Assembly: GCA_001600635.1 (NCBI GenBank)
Contig: BCKL01000007.1
Location: 1,143,343 to 1,207,342, forward strand
Direction of reading: 5' to 3'
DNA from: Leucosporidium creatinivorum
Taxonomy: Eukaryota > Basidiomycota > Microbotryomycetes > Leucosporidiales > Leucosporidiaceae
Length of the DNA: 64,000 nt
How positions within the stretch are numbered: position 1 is the stretch's first letter; each line of letters opens with the position of its first letter. Shown in pieces: positions 42,007 to 53,333 of the stretch. The notes beneath the pieces were generated by a model. It had not been told where the DNA came from. It saw nothing but the letters and a program-made list of their open reading frames with translations, and searched no databases. The position numbers and the translations under genes are program-made.

Positions 42007-44963
42007 ATGGCTACAGCCAGCTCCCAGACGGCTCAGACGCCTGCCAACTTTTCACAAGCTCAACCTCAAATGCCTGCACCGCTCTCGTACGCCCCCGTCG
42101 CTTCTCGAGCTCCCAGCGCTCTCGCTCGCTCGGCGCCTCAAGGACAGCAGGGAGCTGTAGCAGGTCTGGCTTCGATTCCTAAGCGCCCTTCTCAGAAGCA
42201 GCAACAGCGCTTCGGTATGCCCCCGACCTCAACACGAGATGCAATCGCGGTAGCTGACCCGCTCTCCCGCTCGACAGGCTCTGGCCGCGCGCCAGCTACG
42301 CACGCCTCTCAGAACCGTATCAAGTCTCACAGTAAGCTTCTGCCTAAGATCTCTCGACCGTTGGTGCACGACAGCAGCTCATACATCGCGTCTTTCCCGC
42401 AGCAGGCGGCTCAAGGGCTCAAGGAGGACCGAGCGCTCCTGGAGTCGTGCAGCAAGCTAGCGTCGGTGTTGCTCAGACTGGTACAGGTGGCTTTTCTGGG
42501 TCGTTTTGAACGACTTCCGAACTCTCGCTGACCCCTGCTGGTTCCTGCACTCCTTTTCTCCGCCGCCCGCCGAAGCAGACATCAACGCCGAGGTCGTCTA
42601 CCGCCCTTTCGAGCGACTTCCGATGGACGTCTTCCTTCAGGTGCGTAAGAAAACACATCGCTATATACCTCACCCGCTCAAAGCCTCTCTAACACCCCTC
42701 CTACGTTCCGCTACAGATCGCCGACGATCTCGACCTCGAGGATCTGCTCCGCCTGACCTTCGTTTGCAAGTCTACTCGGACCGCCCTCCTCAGCAAGAAC
42801 TCGCACACCCAGACCGTCTGGTGGACCAAGATCGCTCAAGCTGGCTTCCCTGCGAGGGAGGACGGGGTCGCTTCTGTTATGCCGAGCCCTCGCTTCTACG
42901 CCGCGCTCGTCGTCGGTCGACACTGCTTCGTGCGTTCTTGCCTCTTTGCAGGTCAAAATCGGTAGCCTAACTCTCCGTCTGGAGGGGTGGTCGCTACTAA
43001 TCATAGCTTTTACACAGCTACCGCGACGTCTCGCAGCTCGTCCCGCGATGCACAGCGGAGACTCGGGCGTATTTGGCTTCCCATCCTCTCCGAGAAGACG
43101 ACAAGGCGCTCAAGCGTGCTGGGTTCTTCTGGTGCAAGCACGACCGTGAGTTGTTGCTACTCCTCTACTCGCAACACGCTCGCTGACCCAGCACCGATAG
43201 CCGTCCCCATCTCCTCGTTTGAGAAGCTCAACAACGAGCTCATGGCGCTCGTGCCCGACCATAACGAGGCTCGCTCGAGGCCCATTGCGGCAGGTCAAAG
43301 GGTCACGAAGACAGCCTACGAGCAGCTCGTCACGACATGCAGGGCTCACGTAGCTGTCAGGATATCGGTAAGTCAATGTGGGCCTTACAGCCGTAGAGCT
43401 ATCGCCGAGCTAACGGCTTGCCCGTCGCAGATCTCGTCCAGGTTGGAGAAGGTCGTCCTCGCCATGTTCAAGGAGAAGGAGCGCCAGCTCGAACGCGAGA
43501 GGGTTGAAGCGCGCCGTCGCGTGGAGCAGGAACGAGCCCGTCAAGCCGAGCTGAATCGCCAGGCTCGGGAGGCAAGGATCAGGCGAGGCAAGACCAGTAA
43601 GCGGCGCTACGAGTCTCCAGCTCCTATAGATTAAAGCTGACCATCTCGTCGTGTACAGGCTTCAAGGACTGCTCATCCCTCTCGGCTTCCGAGCTTCAGA
43701 GTGCGCTCGCTGCCTCACCCTACTCGCCTCCAAAGATCCCTAACGCTCCCTCCACAGGCTCCAGGACAGCCACTACAGGAACCACGAGCTCGTCAAACAC
43801 GAGTCGCCCATCGATGTGCTCTCGAGTGCGCCTTTTGCTGTTCGCCAATCGAGCTCGAACTGACCGTCTTCGCTCGTAGACCAGCGTCCCAACGGCTGGC
43901 TCGCCATCCAGCCCATCGTCGTGGCTTTGCTCACCCAGAGAAGGGAGGCGCGGAAGCTTTCGTACGAGCGCACCGCGCTGTTTCACCATCAAGACCTCTA
44001 CCGCGCGCTGGAGGCTCCCTACCAACCCGAGATGCTCGCCGAATCGCCCTTCCTCGACCTCGACATCGTCCGCACCTTCACCGACGGCTCGCAGGTGAAC
44101 TTCGATTACCAAGGATGGAACGCAAGCTCGGAAACCGTCAACCTGGAGATGGCCTCGAAGAAAACGGAGCTCAAGCTCGCCATCTACAACAAGGTCGCCT
44201 CCGCCGAGCCGAGTCTCGAACCGATTGCGCCGACCTACACCACCCACCCACCTCACCCGTTCCCTGTAGCTGCTCGAGGAGCTCCGCCCCGTCGCCAACG
44301 TACTCTCGTCGACCCGCTCTCAGAAGAGACTCACCTCCTCATCGACGCGGCCCTCATCAAGCCCTCGCGCCAGCTCTTCTGCACCTCCTGCCAGAGCGCC
44401 GACGCCTACCCCAGCATTCTCTACCACATCTGGGACCCCTCCACGCTCTCTCGTTGTCCTGTTCGCCTCGGATCGGGCTTCTACCACCCCGACAAGAAGC
44501 TCGTCGACCTGGATACGCTCGACTTCGACCCTCGACGAGCTCACGTCGCGCAGGCGCTTCTCAAGATCGCCGAGCTGTGGGACGACCCGGCTGGGCTCGC
44601 TGCTCTCGAGAAGACGGATGGCTGCTGGAGCTGTGGCGTGTGCTGGGAGGCGACGATGAGCAGCGGCGACGAGTCGGTCGAGCAAGAGCATGAGGCGGTG
44701 CCCTCGGCTTCAACGCGATGGTAATTCCTCCAATCTACCATCCGAAGCCTCGACAACCCCGCTGACATGTGTCCCGCACCTCCGCAGGTCGCTCACCTCG
44801 TTAAGGCGCATTGGACCGAGCCCGTCGGCGGACGAAGGTGGAAGCTGCCGAAGGTCTACTACGAGACGGCGAAGCCTGCTGCTGGACGCAAGGAGAAGTG
44901 AGTCTAAGCTTTTGCTCTCTCGTCGAACGACTCGCTGACCTAGCGCCCTGCAGATACGCTTGA
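42007..44963 (+). CDS. F-box protein
   Basis: Predicted SCF ubiquitin-ligase substrate receptor. Starts MATASSQTAQTPANFSQAQP, a Gln/Ala/Pro-rich head. The F-box is split by an intron: YRPFERLPMDVFLQ | IADDLDLEDLLRLTFVCKST, then RTALLSKNSHTQTVWWTKIA. The body includes DVSQLVPRCTAETRAYLASH, a Lys/Arg/Glu coiled coil (EKERQLERERVEARRRVEQE), and a possible zinc-ligand set CTSCQSADAYP plus CWSCGVCWE. Last exons VAHLVKAHWTEPVGGRRWKL and KVYYETAKPAAGRKEKYA-TGA (stop 44961-44963). About ten exons; several joins (42486, 42960-43020, 43660-43680) are by best fit. Near 44700 the frame needs a one-base shift to reach the last good exon: the written frame reads EAVPSASTR, whereas the +1 frame reads LGFNAM and splices correctly. 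A sequencing error or new mutation is likely. Confidence 0.75.
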
Positions 44964-45432
44964 AGGCTCCTCGGCTTCTCGGCGCTGGAGCTCGGGAGGA
45001 GGAGACCTGTGCTTGGATCTACGAGTGGCTCGGAGGGATACGAGATAGCCCCTGATGATTTGAAAGTGCTTGCTTGAGACCGATTGGCCTTTGCGGGAGC
45101 GGAGAGCTCTTCGCCGAACTCCAGGACCAGCGCCGAGCCGAAAAGGTCTCGCAAGGAAACATGACTTGAGGAATCCGTGCAAGTAAGGCATACACGCCCT
45201 CCGACTCATTCCTCGACTGGAGCAAAGCTGATGGACTGCAGCGACCATCTTACGCGAGGCTTCGGCGAGCAACGAGTCAGCGCCTTTTGCCCTCCTCCGC
45301 ATCGCTCGTCTCGGGCTCTCGTCTCGACTCCAACTCTTCGACACTTGTTCTCGCGCTTTCCTTGCTCCCATCTCTTCCTCCCATCAACTCGACGCCTGCA
45401 GCTCGCGTGGTGACTCCTCGCGTTCGGCCATC
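44964..45432. other. Intergenic / promoter of arrestin paralogue c
   Basis: 469 bp between two plus-strand genes. The last ~120 bp are pyrimidine-rich (CACTTGTTCTCGCGCTTTCCTTGC). No gene seen. Confidence 0.5.
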
Positions 45433-47257
45433 ATGAGCTCGTCGCTGAAAGGCAAAGGCTTGACGCCGGACGAGGAGTACGGCGTAGAGGCCGACTATGA
45501 GCCCTACTTCCACCAACTCTCCCACTCTCGTATTTCCTCGCGACCCAGCTCCATCACCGGCGGCGGGTCATCGTCGGCCGCGCGTCCAACGTCGCCAGGC
45601 TTGCTGGGACACCTGGGAATGGGGAGACCGACTTTGGAGGTGAGTAGTAGAGTACACCTGCTCCTGCTACGTCGGAGCAACTAGCTGACGTCGTATCGCC
45701 CCGCGCAGGTTCACTTGCTCGAGGATCATCTCTATCTGAAGCCTTCGATGGACGACGAGACGCCTTCAAGCGATCCACTTCTCCAGGGAACGTGAGCGAT
45801 GACTCTCTGCCCCATTTCGCGCCGTACAACTGCGAGCAGCGACTGACTCGGCGCTCCTTCTCCCTCACCGTCCCCAGCGTGACTCTGTACCTCCCCAAGC
45901 CCCGTACATTACGACATCTCTCCGTCCAGGTGCAAGGCATCCAGAACATCAGCTGGGGCGAGAACCGCTCTATCGAGAACTCGATAGTGCTCGACCGAGA
46001 AGTCACCCTCCTCGACTCACTCTCCTCCAACGCCGATAACGACAAGGACCCACCTCATCTCGAGCTGGAGAAAGGAGAACATACATGGGAGTTCATTCTC
46101 GTGATCCCGAGCTCGACGCCGACGTACGAGAGGTCGAGGTGGGGGAAGGTTTGCCATCGAGTGCTCGCCAAGGCGAAGGGACTGGGAGCGTTTGGTGGGG
46201 AGCTGGTGTCCGAGGAAAGGGACCTCTTCTTGAACACGGATGTAGGTCCAGCTCCTGCCGCTTCAGCTTGCTCAATGGCTGACCTCCCCTTTCACCCTCA
46301 GCCTGGAGGAGCGGTTTCCGCTCCGCCGCCGGGCTTCCACGCTAGGATAGAAGGGAGGTTAGACACGACCATCCCTTTTGGTATCGAGCTACAGTCCAAA
46401 CATCTGATGGTGAGCCCGCTAGCTCCGAAACCACTCGCTTCTCGCTAACCTTCCTCGTCTTCAACAGGTCGGCGGTCTGCTCCTCTTTCGCCTCCACCTG
46501 ATCCCTCTCGCAGACAAGCCTCTTATCATCGCCTCCATCGACCTCAACATCCGCCAACACTTCACCCTCCAATCCCCCGACGACCCTTCCCGAACTCGCC
46601 AACCCCCCGCCGACCTCCTTCGCGTAGCCTTCATTGACGGCGACCACCCGCCAAACGAAGGCGACCTGCAATCCGACAAACCAGCTCTCTCGGCCAATAT
46701 TAAGAACCTCTGGTCTTCGTCGGAGGGAGGTGGGGGAGAGCTCAAGTACAAGCACCTCGCTCGGCTGCCGAAGGATAATGTGCTTCGCCCGACGACCTGC
46801 TCGGGCACGAAGGCGTTCATCACAGTCAGGCACATGGTTGAGGTGGAGATTATGCACTACCTTCCCAAAGGTGGGGAGATGGGTCCGAGGCTCAAGACGA
46901 CCGTGGCGAGGGGATTGGACATTCACTATGTAAGCTCGGCGGGCGTTTCAGCAATTCTGGAGGGTTGCTAGCGAGCCGTGGAGAGCTGACTCGCTCTCAA
47001 TCTACAGTGCAGCTCGTATCTCCCATCGCTGATGCTTCCAGAGTACTCGGAACGTGATCCTCGCCCTGAAGGACCTCCCGCCGAGCATCCAAACTGTCTC
47101 TGCGGTCTCAAACTGAAGCCGTAAGCTCCTCCTTCTCGCGCAAAGTGAGTCGTCTGACCCTTTTGCCGCTCTGCACAGACTCATCGAGCGACACGGCAAG
47201 CCAATGCTGGTGGAAGAGGGTCGACCAGCCGTGCCGAAGCTCGGCGTTGACGGTTGA
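45433..47257 (+). CDS. Arrestin-like protein (Ldb19/ART type), paralogue c
   Basis: Close paralogue of b, about 17 kb away on the opposite strand. It starts MSSSLKGKGLTPDEEYGVEA. Landmarks: LEDHLYLKPSMDDETPSSDP, VTLYLPKPRTLRHLSVQVQG, LEKGEHTWEFILVIPSSTPT, YERSRWGKVCHRVLAKAKGL, APPPGFHARIEGRLDTTIPF, the intron at HLM, VGGLLLFRLHLIPLADKPLI, LARLPKDNVLRPTTCSGTKA, CSSYLPSLMLPEYSERDPRP and LIERHGKPMLVEEGRPAVPK. It stops at TGA 47255-47257 right after LGVDG, ten residues before a and b end; the following bases still resemble the lost tail codons. Intron positions match b. Likely a cytosolic adaptor for membrane-protein trafficking by analogy; no PPxY motif visible. Confidence 0.83.
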
Positions 47258-47632
47258 ACGGGGGCATAACGTAGATCACGCCGGGTGATATCATACACGG
47301 TCATTCGGGAGACTTCGCTTGCGCTTTGTGCTGGTCTCGGCGCTTCTAGACGCGATCTCAATCTCGAAATGCCTTCGCAGAGCGTGCGAAGTGCGAGCGC
47401 CGAAAAAGGGTCGAAAGGAGCGAGCGAAGCGGGGTCTTGGAGAGCGAATAGGCCTGGGATGATCTACACTTCACTCTGCTATACTGCATCGTCAAAACGA
47501 GGTGGGAGACGGACAGAAAATGCGGGCTTTGGACGCTTCGCCTGCGCTGAGCTTGAAAAGTCGAAAGACGCGGCTTGACGAGCTTCCCTTCCCTCTCACC
47601 TTTCTAGCCTCGGTACAGCAGTCGACTACAGG
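47258..47632. other. Intergenic / promoter of Utp5
   Basis: 375 bp with the 3' flank of arrestin paralogue c, including its decayed tail codons, then the Utp5 promoter. No gene seen. Confidence 0.5.
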
Positions 47633-50305
47633 ATGGGCAAGAAGCAACAAGTTAAAAGCGTACCGCGCACTACGACCATCACTCCCGCTTCCACTTCGAC
47701 GGTCCTTACGAGCTTCTCCCCCTCCTCCGCCGACGCTTCCAAATCTTCCCTCTACTACGCTCACCTCCTACGCGCTCCCGACGCCCACACCCTTCGCATC
47801 TACGAATCAGCTACAGGGAAATGCATCTCCCGCTGGGCGAGCAACGCTCTCGGCGATGATGAGGACCAGGAGCAACGAGTCGCCAGCTTCGAGTGGACTT
47901 TGATCCCCGCGCCTGCCGCTGCCGCCGCCGCCGAGACGGCCGAGCAGCCCGCCGAGGCAGAGGGAAAGAGGGGCAAGAAGCGACGAAAGTCCGACTCGAC
48001 CCCTACCGCCGTCGCTGGAGGAGCCCAAAAGGCCGCTCGCCAACCGCAGCCGAAGCTCGTCCTCGCCCTCGGACTCGAGAACGGCTCCATCCTCCTCTGG
48101 TCGCCCAATGGAGCTACTCCTACTACCCTCAGTCACTCCTCCTCCTCCTCGCCCGTCACCGCCCTCGCTTCCCCTGTCGGAGAAGGATCGGCCGGTCACC
48201 TTTGGTCGGCGCACGAGGACGGCGCCGTGCGCGTGTGGGACCTCGTCAGCGGTCAATTGGTAGGCAAGGCCAGTGGCATTGCCGAGTCCAAGAAGTGGGA
48301 CGACCTCGCCGTGCGCTACGAGGCGGGCGGCAGCGACAAGAAGCGCTCGGTCCAGCTCGTGCTTTCGCACCTCTCGCTGCACGTCTACTCGTTGTCGATT
48401 GGAGGAGCGAGTAAGAAGGACAAGATTAAGGATCTCAAGACCGCCGAGATTGGAAGGTGTACCGGTCACGTTGAGGCTGGATTCGTTCGGTGGACCGGAC
48501 GCTCGGCGGCCTCCCCCTTTACTTCGGCCATGGAGGACGACTCTACCTCCGACTCCCTCTCCTTCCTCTCCTACTCTCCCGCCGACCGCTTCGTCCAATT
48601 CTGGACCCTCCCCCTCTCATCTTCCTCGACCACCCGCGCCGAGGGCAGCCTCGCCGCTCGCCTCGCCCTCGACTCGGGCGTCCAAACCGTCTCGCTCGGC
48701 GCCTCCTCCGTCGAGGAGGAGCAAATTATTGCTGCCATCGACTCGGTTGGGAAGGTCGCTCTTGCGCGGCTACCCTTCACCATCCCTCAACCCGCGACCA
48801 TGGGCAAGAAGGCTGCCGGCGTCGTTGCTCTCGAGGTCGAGAGTGAGATCAGTGGACCCGGTGGAGAGGGAGCTGGTGTTTCGGAGACCGCTTTCGGTGG
48901 AGCCGAGGGTCAGGTTGTCGTCTGCAGGGGTGGCGTCAAGCCCGTGTTCGAGTCGGTCGTGAGTTTTGGGCTTTCTCAAACGCGAGTCCAAGGTTTCGAA
49001 GCTGACTCGATTTACTGCGCAGGCTTTCGTCGACGAGGCTGGAACATGGAACGCCAAGGTCGAGCTCGAGAAGGCTGGCACTGGACTGCTGAACGCCGCC
49101 GCCGAGGACAACGCTGGAGCTGTGAGCCGTCTTTGACCACTCTCTGAGAACGATCGCTGACCCTCGCCCTCTTCGTAGCCTACACCAACACGCTACAGCG
49201 AGGCCGAGACCTCTGCCGTCCGCTCCGCCGAGGCCGTCGCCGAGGTCAACTCTGACGACGAGGACTTCGCCAACTCGGGCGAGCTCGACGTCGACATGGC
49301 CGAGCCCACTTTGGCCGACCGTCTGAAGGCCATGAACGTCTCCAAGCTCGCGCAATCCGAGGGACTCGACGCCGCTGGATCCGATGAGGAGGATGCCGAG
49401 ATCTCCGACGAGGAGGAGGCTGCCCTCCCTACTGGCCCTTCCGTCCCCGCTACCACCCTCACCACCACCCTGATCCAAGCCCTCCACTCCTCCGACGCCC
49501 CCCTCCTCGAGTCCTGCCTTTCCCACACCTCTGCACCCCTCATTCGCTCCACCGTCAAGAGGCTGCCGTCGGGCAGTCTCGTCCTCGGCCTGCTCGAGGC
49601 TCTCGTCGAGCGCCTTGGAACGGGCAAGAAGGGCGCGCAGGGCAACGCTAGTGTCAAGCGCGCCCGTGGGCTCATTGAGTGGGTTCGTCAGGTGCTCATC
49701 GTGCATGTTGGATTCCTCGTTACCGTGAGTTCTGCGCCTCCCTTCGCCTTTTCCCCGCCGAAGCTGATCCTCCCCCATTCGCGTCTACACAGATCCCATC
49801 ACTCGTCAACCGTCTCGCGACCCTCCACGCCTCCCTCACCTCCCGTCTCGCCCTCCAACCCACCCTGATCGCCCTCAACGGCCGCCTCGAGCTCGTCATG
49901 TCGCAAATCGACCTTCGGCAGGAGCGGGCTGCCCAGCGCGCCGAATTGGCCGCTGCTATGCCTAAGGCTACTGGTGGACGCAAGTATGTGGAGGGGGAAA
50001 GTGATGAGAGTGGAAGTGAGGATGAGGGGGAGATGGAGGATGGGAGCGATGAGGAGGGGAGTGTCGAGGATGTGATCCTTGGAAGTGGGGATGAGGAGGA
50101 GATGGAGAGTGATGAGGAGGTGGATGATGATGGGATGGGATTCGAGGATGATGAGGACGATGAGGATGAGGAGGAGCGGCCGAGGGTTAATGGAAGGGGC
50201 ATCAAGATGGGTGTTGCCGATCTGTTGGACCTTGAGGCGAGTGATGACGAGTCGGACGGGGAGTCGGATGAGGGACAGGAGGAGTCGGATGAGGATTCGG
50301 AGTAG
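47633..50305 (+). CDS. UTP5: U3 snoRNP / t-UTP subunit Utp5 (WDR43-like)
   Basis: Nucleolar WD40 plus Utp12-domain protein of the t-UTP/UtpA subcomplex needed for early 18S pre-rRNA processing. Starts MGKKQQVKSVPRTTTITPAS. The N-terminal half is a WD40 propeller: AHLLRAPDAHTLRIYESATG, LALGLENGSILLWSPNGA, HLWSAHEDGAVRVWDLVSGQ, LSLHVYSLSIGG, FLSYSPADRFVQFWTLPL. A short linker exon (TWNAKVELEKAGTGLLNAAA) leads to TLADRLKAMNVSKLAQSEGL, and the Utp12 domain LTTTLIQALHSSDAPLLESC to RARGLIEWVRQVLIVHVGFL and IPSLVNRLATLHASLTSRLA. A very acidic tail ends EESDEDSE-TAG. Four exons, complete. Confidence 0.9.
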
Positions 50306-50638
50306 GATGTTATTCGATGCTGTAGTTCCTTAAAAGCGCTCGTCAGTCGGCGCCCATTTTACCTAGAACTTCTTCGGCAGCGTTCGAGAGATGAAGCAGA
50401 ACAGCGAGCGAGGGGGACTTCTCCCTGTGCTCTTCTTTGTCGCACTTTATCTTTGCGTTGGTTGGACTTGATCGCTCTGCAAGTGGTCGCGAGGAGAATC
50501 CGACGAGCAGCCAACGCCGAGCTCGCATGGAATGATGCGACGAGGTATTAGCGAGAGAGCGAACCTATCGAATACAACAGTCTAACCAGGTACAGGCTAA
50601 AGCTACAATCTATCACACATGTCGAACGGCCCGAGGCT
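50306..50638. other. Convergent intergenic region (Utp5 / PriA-like)
   Basis: Both 3' UTRs expected. Sequence near 50570-50610 is AT-richer (AATACAACAGTCTAACC). No gene or RNA recognised. Confidence 0.5.
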
Positions 50639-51673
50639 CTACTCGAGGTCCTCGTCGCAGCCCGAGCCATCCTCGCGAAGGGTGAAGCCACCAGTGCAAG
50701 CGTCTGTGAGGGGAGAGAACAGTCAGCGATCTGGTCTGGATTGAGAAAGAAGTATAGAGAGCGACTCACGGACTACGCAGCCTCCGTCCCTGCAGGAAGT
50801 AGCGAGAGCGCCCTCCATGGTCGAGCACGAGACTCCGCCGAAGTTGTGGCATCCTCCGCACTCGTTCACGTCGGAGAGGGTATCAACGCACTGCATGGGA
50901 GCAGAACAAGTTAGCTCGGTCCCTCATAGTCTCGAAGTCCAGCGAAACTCACCTCGAAGCCTCCAATGCCAGACGAGCAAGCCTCGGTGCCCTCGGGGCA
51001 GGACGAGTGAGCGGCCTTCCTCCTCTCCTCTGTGCGAAGAGCCGAGACAGAGAGACGAAGGGTGGAAGAGACGACACAGCGGTGGGTCATGAAGTTGCAT
51101 GAGAGGCCTGTCGAGTCGCATCGGAAAGGTCAGCCTTTGTTCTTTCGACGAAGAGGCGCCTGCTCGACGACTCACCGTCTGCGCATGCTTCGGTGCTACC
51201 GCAAGCTGCTCCCTTGCCGGCGCAAATGCCGGAAGGCGAGCAGAAGAGGCCGTGGTCGACGCCAGTCTCTTCGGAGAAGTAGTCGCCCTGCTCGGCGAAG
51301 ACCAGGAGATGAGGGGGGAAGGAGAGAACAGGGCCAGGAAGAGGTTAGCGAAGGTTCATGACATATACAGCTCAACCCAAAAGAACAAGGCAGAGATGCC
51401 GAGACTCACGCAGGTCGCAAAAGTCGAAGTAAACTGGCAGCGCGAACCAAAGTTGGGCGCGTCGAGCTGCTCGTCGGCGATGAGGACCGACTGAGCAGAC
51501 TGGGAGGGGGAGGAAGGGTCGACATGGTGGACGATGACGGGAAGGATGGCATTCTTGGGAGCGCTGTGAGGCGAGGGGATGTTGGAGTTGTCCCTGCGCG
51601 AGACGCGTGCCGAAGTGAATGGCGCCGAGACGAGGAGGGAGAGGAGCAGCGAGGCGGGCAGGGAGGCGAGCAT
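50639..51673 (-). CDS. Secreted cysteine-rich protein, PriA-like
   Basis: Signal peptide MLASLPASLLLSLLVSAPFT then SARVSRRD (a possible Kex2-type RR site). After splicing of five exons the mature protein has FGSRCQFTSTFATC, GLFCSPSGICAGKGAACGST, then EACADGLSCNFMTHRCVVSS. The C-terminal cysteine module reads SCPEGTEACSSGIGGFECVD, LSDVNECGGCHNFGGVSC, ALATSCRDGGCVVHACTGGF, ending DEDLE-TAG. The order of the last module (C-P-x-G-x-x-A-C, FECVD, ECGGC, SC, CRDGGCVV, C) matches the cysteine-rich domain of basidiomycete PriA-type fruiting-body/cell-wall proteins. It is probably extracellular or wall-bound, disulphide-rich, with no enzymatic motif. Confidence 0.82.
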
Positions 51674-52388
51674 GGTGTTTGGTGGTGGTGGTGGTAGAAG
51701 TGAAAGAAGGGAGAGCCGAACCGAAGAGACGGGACGTCGACGAGGAATGGACGGGAGCGAAAGAAAGAGGGGAAGGGTTGAACGAGGATCTACGAGAAGG
51801 TCTCTAATTCGGAAGTCAGAGCTCGTCGATTGTTGGCTGAGAATGTACGAAGCTGGAAGAAGGAAGGAAAGAGAGAGAGAGAGCTGCACCAGCACTTGGA
51901 TAGAGTGCACGGAGCAGCCTAAAGCTGGGGGAGAAGGAGAGCCGTTGAGCGGCGGTATGGAGGGGGAGGTGATCAGGGACAACGGTCTTGTCAGCTGCAA
52001 CTCCTTCCTTTGTGGTTCTACGAGCTTCAACCATGCTTATGGGCACGCGCACCGGAGCTCGTTTGGATCGCTGCAAGGTTCGAAGCTCCTCTCCCCTGCC
52101 TGCTCGGCGCCGAACCCGGATCCTTCGCTCTCGGCTTGAGCGTGATTGAGGTGCAGCTCAAAACCTGTACAGATGACTTGAACACTCTCATGTACTGCAC
52201 GGCTCAGAAGACTGGCGAGTATCGACCTACAACTCTTGCGAAACCGACGTCACCTCGACCTTCGCCGACTTTCGCTTTCTCCCTCCGCTCACTTTCGCAC
52301 ATCGACTCGACACCACTCGCGAAAGCAGGAGACATTAAAGGACCTCTCAACTAGACTATACCCCCGTCTCCCACCCTCTTAACTCGCC
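51674..52388. promoter_or_regulatory. Long divergent promoter region (PriA-like / LMW-PTP)
   Basis: 715 bp between opposite start codons, the longest divergent spacer in the window. It contains a GGTGGTGGTGGTAG run by the PriA-like start, a GAGAGAGAGAGA run near 51872, and AT-richer sequence before the phosphatase (GACATTAAAGG). Open frames here show no domain. Confidence 0.55.
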
Positions 52389-52993
52389 ATGACCGACGCC
52401 AAAGTCCTCGTTGTCTGCCTCGGAAACATCTGCCGGTCTCCCATGGCCGAAGCCGTCCTCCAGCACCTGGCCAACGAGCGTGGAGCAAGCGTGCAGGTCG
52501 ACAGCTGTGGTACAGCCGGCTACCACATCGGCGAGCGGCCAGACGAGCGGTCCATCGAGACATGCGTCAAGCATAAGGTGCCCATCAACTCGCGGGCGAG
52601 GCAGCTGCAGAAGAAGGACTTTGACGAGTTTGATGTAATTGTTGGGATGGACGAGATGAACATGAGGAATATTGAGAAGTGAGTTGGTTCGCCTGCAGAC
52701 GGCGAAGGCGCTCGCTGACCGTTCTCGCTCTTCGCAGGGTTCGCCCCAAGAACTCCAAGGCCAAGGTCGCCCTCTTCGGCTCGTACGGAGACGGCAAGGA
52801 GATCATCGACCCTTACTACGTGAGCTTTAAGTCTCTCGGGCGTTCTCGGCGATCGGTTCGGCGAGCTGACCTCCCCCTCTCGCCTTCACAGGGCGGACTC
52901 GACGGCTTCGAGAAGGCCTACAAGCAGTGTGTGAGCTACTCGGAGGGAGTCCTTGCCGAACTCGGCTACGAGAAGCAGGGCGGCAAGATCTAG
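52389..52993 (+). CDS. Low-molecular-weight protein tyrosine phosphatase
   Basis: Cytosolic phosphotyrosine phosphatase of the LMW-PTP/Ltp1 family. Starts MTDAKVLVVCLGNICRSPMA: the CLGNICRS loop carries the nucleophilic Cys and the phosphate-binding Arg (C-x5-R). VDSCGTAGYHIGERPDERSI and INSRARQLQKKDFDEFDVIV, then GMDEMNMRNIEK, follow. After intron 1 comes VRPKNSKAKVALFGSYGDGK and EIIDPYY with the general-acid Asp in DPYY. The last exon is GGLDGFEKAYKQCVSYSEGV to GGKI-TAG. Length about 160 residues, typical for the family. Three exons, introns with GTGAGT/GTGAGC donors and CTGACC branches. Nothing anomalous. Confidence 0.95.
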
Positions 52994-53333
52994 ACGACGA
53001 GCTGGCCTCGCCTTTGTAGAGGTGCGCCGACCGGATCTCGCCTCACTCGCTTTGGGAGGCTAACCCATCTCTCGCGCAGTTGTGCAACACTGTAGCCATA
53101 TCCGTATCGGCCTCTCAACGGCAAAAGAGCGTCGCCGCGCCTCGGCAGCCACCATGCTCTCATTTCTCGCCGAGTCGTCCTCGCCGAGTCGCTCTCAGTC
53201 GCTTGAGCACCAGAGTGATGGACGGACATTACACGAATAAGTTGAACGAGTGTGGTGTGCTACCGGGGTCTACACCCGGGATCCTCCCTCTCCTCCTAAC
53301 ACGCTTCACCGAGCCTCTACCCCTCCCCCCGCC
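52994..53333. other. Convergent intergenic region (LMW-PTP / disordered protein)
   Basis: 340 bp for both 3' UTRs. No gene, repeat or RNA recognised. Confidence 0.5.
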
